Shown here in pieces: positions 22,426 to 32,934 of a DNA stretch of 64,000 nt. Every line of letters begins with the position of its first letter. The first letter of the stretch is position 1. Where the stretch lies: positions 10,124,001 to 10,188,000 of the forward strand of contig CM040103.1 in the NCBI GenBank assembly GCA_022496805.1, read 5' to 3'. A model generated the notes under the pieces. The model saw only the letters and a program-made list of their open reading frames with translations. It had not been told where the DNA came from and made no database searches. The position numbers were made by a program, and so were the translations under genes. This stretch comes from Pohlia nutans. Lineage: Eukaryota; Streptophyta; Bryopsida; Bryales; Mniaceae.

Positions 22426-24487
22426 TAGAATACTTCTAGAAGTTCTATAGTTCCTTAGACTTTTAGGACCTTCTAGATACTTCCTAGGGACTCTCATAAT
22501 CTCTAGGAAGCCCCTTCAGAAGCTTCCTTAGTACTAGTATATCTAGGGGACGAGATGAGGGACTCCTCACTCTCGTCAACACAAGTTAGGAGCAACCTTG
22601 AGTATTGCCTTGTCTTGAATTTTGATCAACTATCGATTTAGTTCAATATACATTCTTGAGAACCACTCTTGTGTACTATTGCACTTCTTGTTCTTGGGTC
22701 CTTGTTCATGCTCTTGTTCTTGTTCTCTTGTTCTTGTTCTTGAGTTCTTGTGTCCCTGACAAGCAACACAGCTTGAACAACAAACTTTGAATAGAAGACC
22801 CTTTAAAGACCTTGCTATCCATGTCTTAAAGGCATAAATAGAATGTTTGTAGCACGGGGGGTTCACTCCATTGTCAAGTTGAACACCACGTGTGAACAAA
22901 GTTTGCTACCCCTATATTACATGCCATAGATAATTTTAAAATTTATGAAAAATTTTCTACACATACATAACCATTGATAGTATCTTTTGTATATTTTTTT
23001 GAAATTTTTGTTCATCTTCGTTTATTTGTAGTAATTGTTTTAGTTCAATTCTGCGATTTTCTAGTTAAAAACAATATGTTTTATAAAAAAATCAAATCAT
23101 CAAATTTAGTTACCATTTTTTCCTATGTGATATGTACCATGTATATCTACTTGTGAAAAAAATTGATAAAATTTTGACCCATTTTGGTGATACTTTGTGT
23201 ATATTTTTTACATTTTTTACATGTAATTTGATCGCACATGGATGCTTAACTTTACAATGGAGTGCTCTCCCCGTGGTTTTTAGTAGCATTATTCTACTAT
23301 GTTCTAATTTGTTTATAGGTCACTTTTCAAATAAGATCTTAGAAGTTTCAAATAAATCAATCCAAGAGATAATGCTTAAAAAATAATAATTCTTATTCTT
23401 CTTTATGATTTACCATTTCACGTTATGAAAAATAATTACTTAAATAATTTTATAAAAAGAATTACAACCAATACTAGTGTTGCAATATTTTAATAATGTC
23501 TCAAAATAGTGGAAAATACCCCTAAAATACTCTCAAAGTTGTGGAAAAGTCCAATTTTAACGAATAAGGTGTTGTAGTGTCCTTGAGGTGAGTAGAAGCA
23601 TTGATACCTCAACTTGCATCGTATGCCCTAACGATATCACGATTTGTAAAGAATTGTGTATTCAATTTTGTATAGAAATGAAATACTTGTTTATATGAAT
23701 TTTTTGCCTAGCTCTCTTCACAAATCTTTGCTTGTTTGACATCAGCTTCTTCCATGTTTTTTAACATCTTTCAGTTCATAATATACTATTTCAAGAGGTT
23801 TTGAAATTTCCCTTCTACTTAGTACTGGGCTTTGCTTGAAGGTGACTTGCATCGGTGCTATAAGAGCCATTGACCAAAATGACTCGTAGTTAGGAACCGG
23901 ACGATTCAGTTGGCGCTGAAGGGCCAGATCTCTCGAGCAACACTATTGTCCATGATTCCCTACTTGGGTGAATGCACACTACAGTCATCCGACTCTTTTG
24001 TCGCGTACACTGCGCTGCAAATCATTAAAAATCAAATAAGACAAATATAACAATGATTTTGAAAATCCCAAAAATTTCCTACCTTCCAAAAACATCTTAG
24101 AATTCCAGAAAATTAAAATTTCTTAAAAACATTTGTTACATTTGTCTTCATTGATTTTTAAAGATTTGCAGCGTAGTGCGCACGACAAAAGAATTGGGTG
24201 ACCATCATCCACTTCTTGACCATTTTTCAGAGACTGAAAAACGTTAAACGACAAAAATGTCATCTCATAATCAAACATTATCTGAATCCAAAAATAAAAT
24301 ATCATCTGAAGAACTTTTGCCATGAAAACTAGCACATAGAAGGAAACCAAGATAAACAAGAACCGGAGAACTTGAAAGAACCAAGCGAAAAATCCTACAC
24401 GAGACTGCTTAGTCTACCTACGGGCAAAAGTGGCTCTAGATAGACGTAGGACTACTACTTAGCATATCTAATCCATATGATAGTTAA
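22426..24487. other. Gene-free stretch with a CTTGTT-rich run
   Basis: 22678-22750 is a run of 'cttgttctt' words on the plus strand. The block 22430-22560 ('cttctagaagttctatag', 'tttaggaccttctaga') has the look of a retrotransposon end, but no partner repeat, primer site or pol frame was seen. Two related words ('atttgcagcgtagtgcgcacgac' near 24165 and its inverse near 24000) make a loose inverted repeat. Confidence 0.35.
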
Positions 24488-25022
24488 TCCTTTAACGCGC
24501 GAGCGTCCACTATGTAGACGATGCTCAAATTGAAACTGCTAGATTCTCATCCAAATTAGACAGTTTTCATCCACCAAATTTTCCCTTGGTTCTTGAGCAA
24601 GTTGACTAAATCTTTTTATCGGTTTGGTTCTTCAAAATAGGTTATAATGATTTAAAAAAACCAATAGAATTGGTTTATGTCAAGTTTCATTCTAAGTTCA
24701 AAAAGTGGGATCTTTAATATGATTTTTCCAAATAAGTAGAATCAGATAACGGAAACCATACCATCTCGCAGTGCATGTGTTTTCAAATTCATTACCATAT
24801 TTTGAAATAATTTTGTGCTAATTTGGAATTTCCAATTGAATTTTGAGGAAAAAACCTTGCAAAATTAATTTAAAAATATTAAATAAAAATAGAATAAATC
24901 CAACCGTACAAATGTGATCTTTACATTGACATTTGCAATTTTGATTTGAGCATCGACCCCATATTTTGGTTTTCATCAAATATTTTATAATGCTCCTTTG
25001 AAAATAGTGTTAAATCGAGACC
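24488..25022 (+). mobile_element. Family 3 TTAA element, right end replaced
   Basis: Starts TCCTTTAACGCGCGAGCG after TTAA (24484-24487). The interior matches 31023-31563 almost throughout. The expected terminal ...ACGTTAAAGGG is cut where a different element begins at 25027, consistent with insertion into the TTAA that lies inside family 3's own end. Confidence 0.75.
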
Positions 25023-25026
25023 TTAA

Positions 25027-25590
25027 CCCCTAAGGTTGGGCCTATGACCATGGAATCATGTTTTATCTGTCACATTCAAATTTTCTACTAAAAAATAATA
25101 CAAGAATTCAAATTAATATTTTTAGTAGATGGAGTCACATGTCTACTACAAATCATGAATTTTTCATACATTTTGGTGAAAATTTGAAATTACTATGGTT
25201 TTATGAAGTGATTGTAAAGAAAATCAATATCAATTACTAAATGTACTAGAAAATTGTGATATTTTTACCTAAGGTGTAAATTTCAACGAAGAAAAGTTTA
25301 GTTGATGAAAATCATCCATGTACCTAATTTTAGAAAAATTTCTACACCTTGGTGATACCTATCGAACTTGTATCTACAATAAAACACTCATTTTTCAAAA
25401 TTTTCCAAAAAATTCAAAGTGGAGTAGAAACTAAACTTGGCAAGCTTCATTTCATTAGTAAGCTTAAATGCAACGAAAGTCATTTTCATGGCCTAAATTT
25501 AGTTTAAGTAGAACAAACAAATAAATTCAAAATATAATATATAATGAATTGTTTTTACGACTCTTTTTGTAGTTGGGACCCCATATAAAA
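25027..25590 (+). mobile_element. Family 9 TTAA element, right end degraded
   Basis: Begins CCCCTAAGGTTGGGCC after TTAA (25023-25026). The body matches 19205-19860 ('atgaccatggaatcatg', 'tacgactctttttgtag'). No clean right terminus was found. Confidence 0.55.
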
Positions 25591-25929
25591 TATAAAAATA
25601 GCTTGAATGATATGAATTTAACTTGAAAGAGGGTATCACCAAGAAAATCCCTTCACCTCGCCTTTCACAGAAAAAATTGGATAGAAATTATTCATACAAC
25701 AATTGCAATTGAATAATCAACTTCATTTAGAAACCATTTTTTAGAATCGGCTGTGTTTAGGGTTTAAGAATTTAAACAATAAGAAATTTTAATTTAAATG
25801 CACATAAAACTTTGACGATGATTGAGAACAAACTAAACACCAGAAGAATGGAAGTGCGGGAAACATACCAAAAGACGCTGCATGAACTAGAGCCTCACCA
25901 GGGACTAACAAAATCATCTCTTGATCTGA

Positions 25930-27310
25930 CATGTAAACGATTTGAAGCATGTACACCTCTTTCAGCTTGTGTAAGCGCTTTGGCTTTTGTCTCTGCGGGT
26001 TTTACAGTTTTTAGGCGGCATTCTTCGAGGTAAACTTTCTGCGCTGCGTGGATAGTATTTCTTTGTTGTGTTTGTGTTGTTTCTCTTCATGTGCTGAGTC
26101 GTTAGTGTACAATTTTTCATTTGTTCATAATTGAGACGGTTATCAAAGGGCTGTGTGATTGTTTTTTGTGTCGAAATTAGACCTATCTCACTTTCGCTAC
26201 ATCTTTGTTAACTTAGGGTTTCATATGAAGTTTCTCTTGGCAAATAGTTTTGTCGTTCTTTCTTCTAGTTTTCCTTGTTTGCTTCATGTCTTGAAAAATC
26301 ATATGGGTATATGTGTTGCGTTCAAGGGATGTTTGGAAGACTTGAACTTGTCCATCCATTTGATTGAGTCTTGTCCAATCATTGGGTTGTGTCGTGTCGA
26401 ATGATTGGATTAGTCTTGCGTTTGGGATTGAGTCATGTGTTAGTGATTGTTTCTGTATTGTTGCTCTTTAAATAAGTGCAGCAGGTGGAGTTCAACGATT
26501 TGAAGCATGTACACCTTTTTCAGCTTGTGTAAGCGCTTTGGCTTTTGAGTCTGCGGGTTTTAGAAGTTTTAGGTGGCATTCTTTGAGGTAAGCTTCCTGC
26601 GCCACGTGGATAGTATTTTTTTTGCTGTGTTTTTATAGTTTCTCTTGTTCATGTGCCCGGTCGTTATTGTACAATTTTTTATTTGTTCATGATTCAATTC
26701 GTTATCAAAGCCCTATGTGACTGTTTTTTGTATCAAAATTAAACCTCTCTTGATTTTGTTGTTTTTTCATTTAATTGAGTCTTGTCCAATCATTGGATTG
26801 GGTTTAGTCCAATCATTGAATTGGGTCTTGTCCAATCATTTGATCGAGTCTTGAGCTCGGATTGAGACAAGTGTTAGAGATTGTTCTGAATTGTTGATCC
26901 TTGAAAAAATGCACCAAGTATAGTTTAGCGATTTGAAGCATGTACACCTCATTCAGCTTGTATAAACGTTGTAGCTTTTGTGTTTGCAGATTTTACAGGT
27001 TTTAGGCAGCATTCTTTTACATAAGCCTCCTATGCTGCCTAGATACTATTTCTCTCTTGTATTTGTGTTGTTTCTCTTCTTTATGTATAGATTTTTTCAT
27101 TTGTTCATAATCCGGTTCGTTATCAAAGCGTTGTGTGACTGTTTCTTGTGTCGAAATTATACGTATCTTACTTTCGCTACATCTCTATTTGTTTAGGATT
27201 TCGTGTGAAGTTTTTGTTCATAAAGTGTTTTGTCCTTCTTTCTTCTAGTTTTCCTTGTTTGCTTTATGTCTTGAAAGATCGTGCGGGTACATGTAGGACT
27301 TAGACTAATT
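25930..27310 (+). repeat. Three direct copies of a 370-560 bp unit
   Basis: Each unit opens with 'cgatttgaagcatgtacacct' (25939, 26496, 26930), followed by 'cagcttgt-taa-cg-t', 'tttgcgggttttac'-like and 'ggcggcattctt'. Later come 'gtgttgtttctctt', 'gttatcaaag' and 'ttttccttgtttgctt'. An inverted copy is at 28310-28690, so 25.9-28.7 kb forms a large imperfect inverted repeat around a gene relic. Confidence 0.8.
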
Positions 27311-27594
27311 AATTGGAAAGGTTAGTTGATTTATTAACTCAGATAGGGGTTTAAATTTAACAGGTGGCGAATGACTTCAATTATCCCAGGGTTGGATGGG
27401 TTTCATGGCGTGATTTAGGGATGGAAAAAGGAATTCCAAGAAAAAAACACAGGCAGTTGGTGTGTACCAGGCAAAGAGGCGATCAATGCGCGATCAATTA
27501 GGAGATTCTTCAAAACTTAAAGCAAAGTTAAACCAAGGTTTCGAAAAAACAATTCTTATGCAGATGCAACAATCTGCAGTATGGAAAATGTAGC

Positions 27595-27830
27595 CTGTTC
27601 AATTAGTTTGTACAACTCTATCAACACATGTCAGTACTGACCATGGTCTCAATGTCTGATCTAAAATCTTCCCTAATATTGAAGACGGAACTGTCTAACT
27701 TGTCTACAGATTCCTTCACCTTCCTATACAGAAAGGGCTCACTCGAAATACCAGCGACAGATGTCATAAGCTGAAAAAAGGAATAAGCATTTAGGGAGCC
27801 TTGTAGGGATTCGTTCTTTGTTTCTTGAAC
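27595..27830 (-). pseudogene. Exon-like relic, copy A
   Basis: On the minus strand, a pyrimidine tract and AG (near 27774) precede a frame reading LMTSVAGISSEPFLYRKVKE, then SVDKLDSSVFNI, ending at a stop. A second diverged copy (28790-29050) reads GIAGISTEPLLCRKVKES. The protein is not recognised. Lying just downstream (minus sense) of the F-box fragment, it may be a following exon of the same dead gene. Confidence 0.45.
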
Positions 27831-27853
27831 TGCTAAGGCAGTGTGAATGGTAT

Positions 27854-28159
27854 TTAACGAGCCTTGTAGGGATTCAGTCTTTGTCTCCTGAGTTGCTTAG
27901 GCCTTGCTGGAATCACTGCAAAGAGTTGCTCCATGCATTCCACCAGCTTCCAGTTGCTGAGGACATTCTTATTGAAATCGAAATTGGCAGTGACACCAAG
28001 CTCTGGAATTCTCCAATCATGCCATTTGCACAGCGGAAAGTCCTTGGATGTTGTCCACTGCCCAGTTCCGATGTCGATTTTGAAGAGCTTAGGGAGTTTG
28101 AATGGACAACAATCTGTTGTGGTTTTCCTTCTCAAGTAAACTAAGTTTGACCGTATCAA
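27854..28159 (-). pseudogene. F-box/kelch-like C-terminal fragment
   Basis: A minus-strand frame of about 101 aa includes LFKIDIGTGQW, then NWKLVECMEQLFAVIPA. The latter corresponds to FKLVECMGGLYAIIPA in the F-box gene at 59477-61407. There is no F-box domain and no complete gene around it, so it is a decayed relative of the F-box genes at the right end of the window. Confidence 0.65.
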
Positions 28160-28309
28160 GTTATTGGAAATCCGAACTCACCTTGGCATCAAATTTTGCC
28201 ACCTCGCCACCAAACTTCTCAAAACCTTGGTTTACCTTTTAAAAGTCTCTATATAAGCTAACCGATTGCCTCCTCCTTGCTTGGCATACACCACCACACA
28301 ACAAATAAG

Positions 28310-28690
28310 TACTATTGACGCGTCGCAGGAAACTTACTTTGAAGAATGCCGCCTACAATGTGTAAAACCCGTAGATACAAAAGCCAAATCTCTTACACAA
28401 GCTGAAAGAGGTGTACATGCTTTAAATCATTTAATTGTACCTACTGCACTTATTCAAAGAGCGACAACACAGAAACAATTACTAACACATGATTTAATCT
28501 CAAACACAAGACTCAATTAAATCATTCGACAAGACCCAATCCAATGATTGAACAAGACTCAATCAAATGATTCAACAAGACTCAATCAAATGAATGGACA
28601 AGTTTAGGTCCTTCAAACATCCCTCAAACGCAACGCATGTACCGACACGATCTTTCAAGATATGAAGCAAACAAAGAAAAGTAAAAGAAA
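28310..28690 (-). repeat. Inverted copy of the 25.9-27.3 kb unit
   Basis: 'gaagaatgccgcctacaa', 'gtaaaacccgtag', 'acacaagctgaaagaggtg' and 'tacatgctttaaatc' are the reverse complement of the unit at 25939-26030. Repeated 'caagactcaatcaaatgatt' words follow, as inverse counterparts of those at 26360-26860. Confidence 0.8.
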
Positions 28691-28789
28691 GAAGAACAAA
28701 AACCCGACCATGACCACATGTTTTGCATTTTTCCATTCACCATGACCATATGTTTTGCAAGGCCATCGATTAATTAATCAGTAGTGTCT

Positions 28790-29050
28790 ATTTAACTAGT
28801 TTATACAACGCCATCAATACATATCAATAGTAACGATGCTAATCAAATCATATCTTAAACTCTCTTTCATGTTCTTGACGTCAAGTCACTTCAGACCTTG
28901 AGTAACGTTTCTGGCTAAACTTCCTTGATGATTCCTTGACTTTCCTACATAAAAGAGGCTCAGTAGAGATGCCGGCAATGCCAATCGTCACAATTGCAAC
29001 AAAATGCAATTTAAAAAATGTATTCACCGTGCCTTGTAGATATTCTATTC
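28790..29050 (-). pseudogene. Exon-like relic, copy B
   Basis: Diverged duplicate of 27595-27830: minus-strand GIAGISTEPLLCRKVKES, plus non-coding matches ('actagtttatacaacgccatcaa', 'gtgccttgtag'). Its splice signals are less clear than in copy A. Confidence 0.4.
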
Positions 29051-29188
29051 CCAAGTAGCCATCTTTTTTTTGCTATACTCTGGTGTTACTATATGATACT
29101 TGGGTAATACCTACGCAAAATTTGGTTACTCACTTAAATTTTTCCTAAGTATTTAGCTATTTTTCCTTTCATATTTTCAAAAAGCTTT

Positions 29189-29345
29189 TATTAGCCCCTA
29201 AACATTCTAGGATCACAAATAGATTCAAAGCCTTGCAACTCTCTCATACGGCGTTGGATGACTTTCATCCAAATCACCTTTGTAAGCCTTCTAAATTCTC
29301 TACCAATTACCATAAATCTCTTGTGATGGGGAGTTGTTGATAATA
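29189..29345 (-). mobile_element. Family 4 TTAA element, end fragment
   Basis: Begins CCCCTAAACATTCTAGG next to TTAG (a mutated TTAA). It continues with 'gattcaaagccttg', 'ggatgactttcatccaa' and 'atctcttgtgatgggga', the reverse complement of the right part of 33109-33424 and 56211-56532. It is truncated. Confidence 0.65.
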
Positions 29346-29376
29346 ATGAATATACCTTCAACTACAAGTATGTTAA

Positions 29377-30234
29377 CCCTTAACTTCCTGAGCAACCCAA
29401 AATGGGTCGCACTATTTTTAGAAACTGAAAATATCTTGAAGAAGGAGTGCTCAAATGATTCAAAATTTGGGCCAATTTTGTGTAGAAACGAGTTAGCTAT
29501 CCAATGGTGTAGTCTGATTTGGAGAAATGCACATTGTCAATTTTACAAAAATCCACAAGTGTTGGGTGGTTACAAAACCGAGGAAGAAAAGTCAGCTCAA
29601 GAGAGTGACGGGCGAATGACGAGCTGCCAAGTGTTCCACTTCGGCAGGGCGGCTTGTGGGTGGGTGTAGCTACTGAAATGCAAATCTTGCAGTTGGATTT
29701 CAGCTTTTTTTCAATATTCTTCTTCCTACTATATGTGTTCTTTTGTGTACTTTCAACCTACCGTGTCTGATTTTGTAATGGAAGATCACATTTGTAGGAA
29801 GTTGTAAGATTTTTCTCAAAGTCACAAGTGAACTAGTAAAAAGTGGATGTCATGTCAAGGCCTCTTTCTCACTCAATTTTTATCCTAAAAATACAAAACT
29901 TGTTGTCATGCGTAGGGAACTTGATTATCTTCAGAATGACAAGAAGGCACTAACTTTCTAAAATAGTATGTGCCCAAGAGAGTCGGTCAAACTCATTTTC
30001 AACAGTGAGAAAATAGTGAATTTCTTGGAGTACCCTTCACTTTTGTGTCCCATCCAAGCAACCCATAACTCGGATTGACACCAAAATTTGTAAAGATGAA
30101 GGTGACTTGCATATCTACAAGATCTTACGGTTGATTTTGTAAAAATGTGAGCTACATAAGTCTGAGCAACATGTATCTCTAACTGAAAAAATCAGGGTCC
30201 AAAACATGCTCAAAATGGTTCATGAAGTTAAGGG
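29377..30234 (+). mobile_element. TTAA-flanked element, family 8 (858 bp)
   Basis: Starts CCCTTAACTTCCTGAGCAAC after TTAA (29373-29376) and ends GGTTCATGAAGTTAAGGG before TTAA (30235-30238). The termini form an imperfect inverted repeat of about 20 bp. It is the longest member of the TTAA group here. A plus-strand frame covers 29334-29669, but no transposase motif is apparent. Confidence 0.8.
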
Positions 30235-30310
30235 TTAAATTTTTTGGGTAGATTTTATGCTTGCAATGGTCCTCTCATGTACACCTCCTACACATTTGAG
30301 CCATGATAAT

Positions 30311-30708
30311 AGAGAAATTCGCAAAGTAAGAGGACCAGTGATCCACAATTGAATCCCCCATCCTGTATATTTCAGTTATCCGAATAGTCACTCACACAAG
30401 CTCAAGAGAGGTGTGCCGGGCTAACATTGGAAGTCCACTAGGCTCTTGGGAGCCACGAGGTCCACGGTTCAAACCTTGGCGGCCACTAGTATTGGTCCTT
30501 GTGGTGCATTAATGGGCGGGCCCTGGCGGCATACTTGGTGGCGCGCCTTGACACGGGAGCAAACTCACTCACCCTACTTACCGGAAATATAACTCATCCA
30601 GTTTTTATTTTTGGAGCCCGACACTCCTACTTTTATTGTCTTATGAGCCAGAATCTTTACTGACGCAGTACCGGAAGCTTGAGATTTCAGGACTTTACGA
30701 ATTTCTCT
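30311..30708 (+). mobile_element. MITE with 15-bp terminal inverted repeats, copy 2 (398 bp)
   Basis: The ends AGAGAAATTCGCAAAG and CTTTACGAATTTCTCT pair with one mismatch, with AAT on both sides (30308-30310 and 30709-30711). It is closely similar to 15832-16233 in sequence and length. Confidence 0.75.
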
Positions 30709-30817
30709 AATATCTATTTGAGGCTAGCATCTACTCATGATCAAAGAGTCCATACGTGTAGGGGTTAAAATTTAACAACTGTAGCAATTAGGCTATTATT
30801 AGATGAAAATCACACGA

Positions 30818-31018
30818 CGAGTTTGAGTTTGCTGCTGCTCTTCTGAATATAAGCAGTAATGGAGCCCATGATGGGTACCGAGGGATTTTTTTTCTAGTAT
30901 ATTGTATTTTTAATTTTAAAACTGAAGCTTGAACTTGCGGCTAAGAGCATAAGTAGCATAATAGAGCAATGGGAGTCAACACTTTTTTAATTTTGTTTAA
31001 AAGAGTGAAACCAATCTA
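30818..31018. repeat. Dispersed repeat, copy without the nested MITE
   Basis: Homologous to the flanks of 18535-19200, but runs straight across the point where that copy carries the 397-bp element ('ctcttctgaatataagcagtaatggag' is the joined form, read in two halves). A family 3 TTAA element abuts its right end at 31019. Confidence 0.75.
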
Positions 31019-31022
31019 TTAA

Positions 31023-31563
31023 CCCTTTAGCGTGCTAGAGTTTGTATATTGGACGACGAACAAATTGAAGTTGTTCGGATCTCATTCAGATTGGATAGTT
31101 TTCATCCACTAAAATTACTCTAAGTTCTTGTGCAAGTTGACTATTCTTTGAACGGTTTGAATCTTCAAAATAGGTTAGTATGATTTTTTTTTCAAAATAA
31201 CACAATCGATTTATGTCAAGTTTCATTCTTAGTTCAAAAAGTGAGACCTCAAACATGATTTTCCAAAATAGGTAGAATCAAATAATGGAAACCATACCAT
31301 CTCGTAGGGCACGTTGTTGCAATTTCACTACAATTTTTTGAATTTTCTTTGTGCTGATTTGGGATTTTTATTTGAATTTCAAGAGAAAACCTTTCAAAAT
31401 TAAATAAAAAATATTATTAAAAAAATGATGCACCCACCTTTACAGATGTGATCTTCACATTGACATTTACAAGTTTTCTTTGTACATCTAATCTATTTTA
31501 GGGTTTTATCAAACATTTTATAGCGCATCTTTGAAAACAACGTTGAATTGGGACGTTAAAGGG
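31023..31563 (+). mobile_element. TTAA-flanked MITE, family 3, complete (541 bp)
   Basis: Starts CCCTTTAGCGTGCTAGAG after TTAA (31019-31022) and ends GGGACGTTAAAGGG before TTAA (31564-31567). This is the only complete family 3 copy in the window. Confidence 0.88.
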
Positions 31564-31567
31564 TTAA

Positions 31568-31965
31568 CCCTTGACCTCTAAATGATAAGAGGGAGTAAGG
31601 GCAAAACTTAAATATGTTATAAAATTTTACTTTTGCAACTTTGATGAAGTTTGGTTCAAAAGAGAAAATGAGAAGCATGAAGTTTAGTAATTATTCGTAT
31701 TGTCAAAGTTCCTAAAATAGTTTTAAATTCTCATTTAATGTATTTAAGAACATTTACCATTTAAAATTCACCAAAATTACAAATTTTATTTTTAGAATTT
31801 GAAATTTAGTACGATTGGTTAAAACTAAACATTCTATTCTAAAATTAAAAAAGGCAAAATTTTCAAATGAGTGAACATCATTAGTTTCCCAAAATAGTAA
31901 GTTTTATAACATTAGGACAATATTGAGGTCTTTGTCTTTGAAACATTCCTTAGTGAACCTCAATG
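31568..31965 (-). mobile_element. Family 1 TTAA element, inverted, truncated
   Basis: Begins CCCTTGACCTCTAAATG, directly after the TTAA that closes the family 3 element (31564-31567), so one TTAA serves both. It reads as the inverse of the right part of 7611-8150 ('agggcaaaact', 'taacattaggacaat', 'ttgaggtctttgtctttgaaa') and stops near 31965. Confidence 0.7.
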
Positions 31966-32934
31966 TTGCAAATGAAATGTATCAAAAAGGACTAGAGCCC
32001 CGACCACAGGCACTGTTTTAGTTGTTGTTAAAATCACGAAGTGGAAACTCACCTCATAACTCACCTTCAAAGTTCAAAAAAACGCAAAACTAGTTTATGG
32101 TGAGTTGAAAAATAATCTAAAGCAAGACCTTGCGCCATCGTGGGGTGTGAAACTCATGACCTCCTCAATGCTAAAGGAGAGTTCCCATCCGCTCCCCCAG
32201 GCCAAGAGCCCCGACCACACTATTCATAAACAATAATTGTCAAAAAAAAAAAAAAAAAAAAATTATGGGGAGGGAACTCCTCTACAACTCAGCTTCAACT
32301 TCCGGTTAACTCAGATATTTCAAGCGATTCAAGAGAAAAAGATTCAAGTGAAGATAAAAAGAATCAATTCATGATAAAAAGGGTTTTAAGTAATGATTCA
32401 AGTAATTTAAGACATGATAAAAAGGTGATGTCACTCACAGCACTGTAGAAAAAGGATAATCCACAAGTGGGTTAAGTTACTGTACAGTAGTAGAGGGGTA
32501 TTATGTTGCGTCTCCTGATATCAATGACATTGAGCGCTCTTTGAGTGCAAAATTAGAAGATGCTCCCTCTGCTCTGGAGCCCCACAGCAACAGTACTAGT
32601 GACTCAGCGCCAGTCAACCGCTTAAGAGCACCCTGCATTTGCTTTTGAATTTATTATTATAACTTCACTAAACCAAAAAAAAGTCAGGCCTGACTTCCCT
32701 TGGGCTATGAGACCTTCCACGTTCCACAACATGCCAGGTAACCGACACAACATTCAAATCAAAATGCGCTGAAACTTAAATTTTATATCACCAGAATCAA
32801 TGAAGAGCATTGCATGTGTTGGTAAAAAAATGAAATGAAATTCAAACGAAAGAAAGTGCAAAAACATGTTTTAAGTAAGGGCCTCATGTTTTTGCACTTT
32901 CCAAAACAAGCCAGGGAACCGACATTTTTCTCAA
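31966..32934. other. Intergenic, 3' side of the OXA2-like gene
   Basis: Contains a poly-A run (32241-32262) and a segment (32775-32895) related to family 5 TTAA elements ('tatatcaccagaatcaatgaag', 'gcattgcatgtgttgg'). The word 'catgtttttgcactttcc' lies near it, inverted relative to 'gaaagtgcaaaaacatg'. No gene was recognised. The 3' UTR of the OXA2-like gene should lie near 32.8-32.9 kb. Confidence 0.4.

Noticed and set aside
22426..22900. Possible LTR retrotransposon end
   Set aside because: No second LTR, primer-binding site, polypurine tract or gag/pol frame was found.
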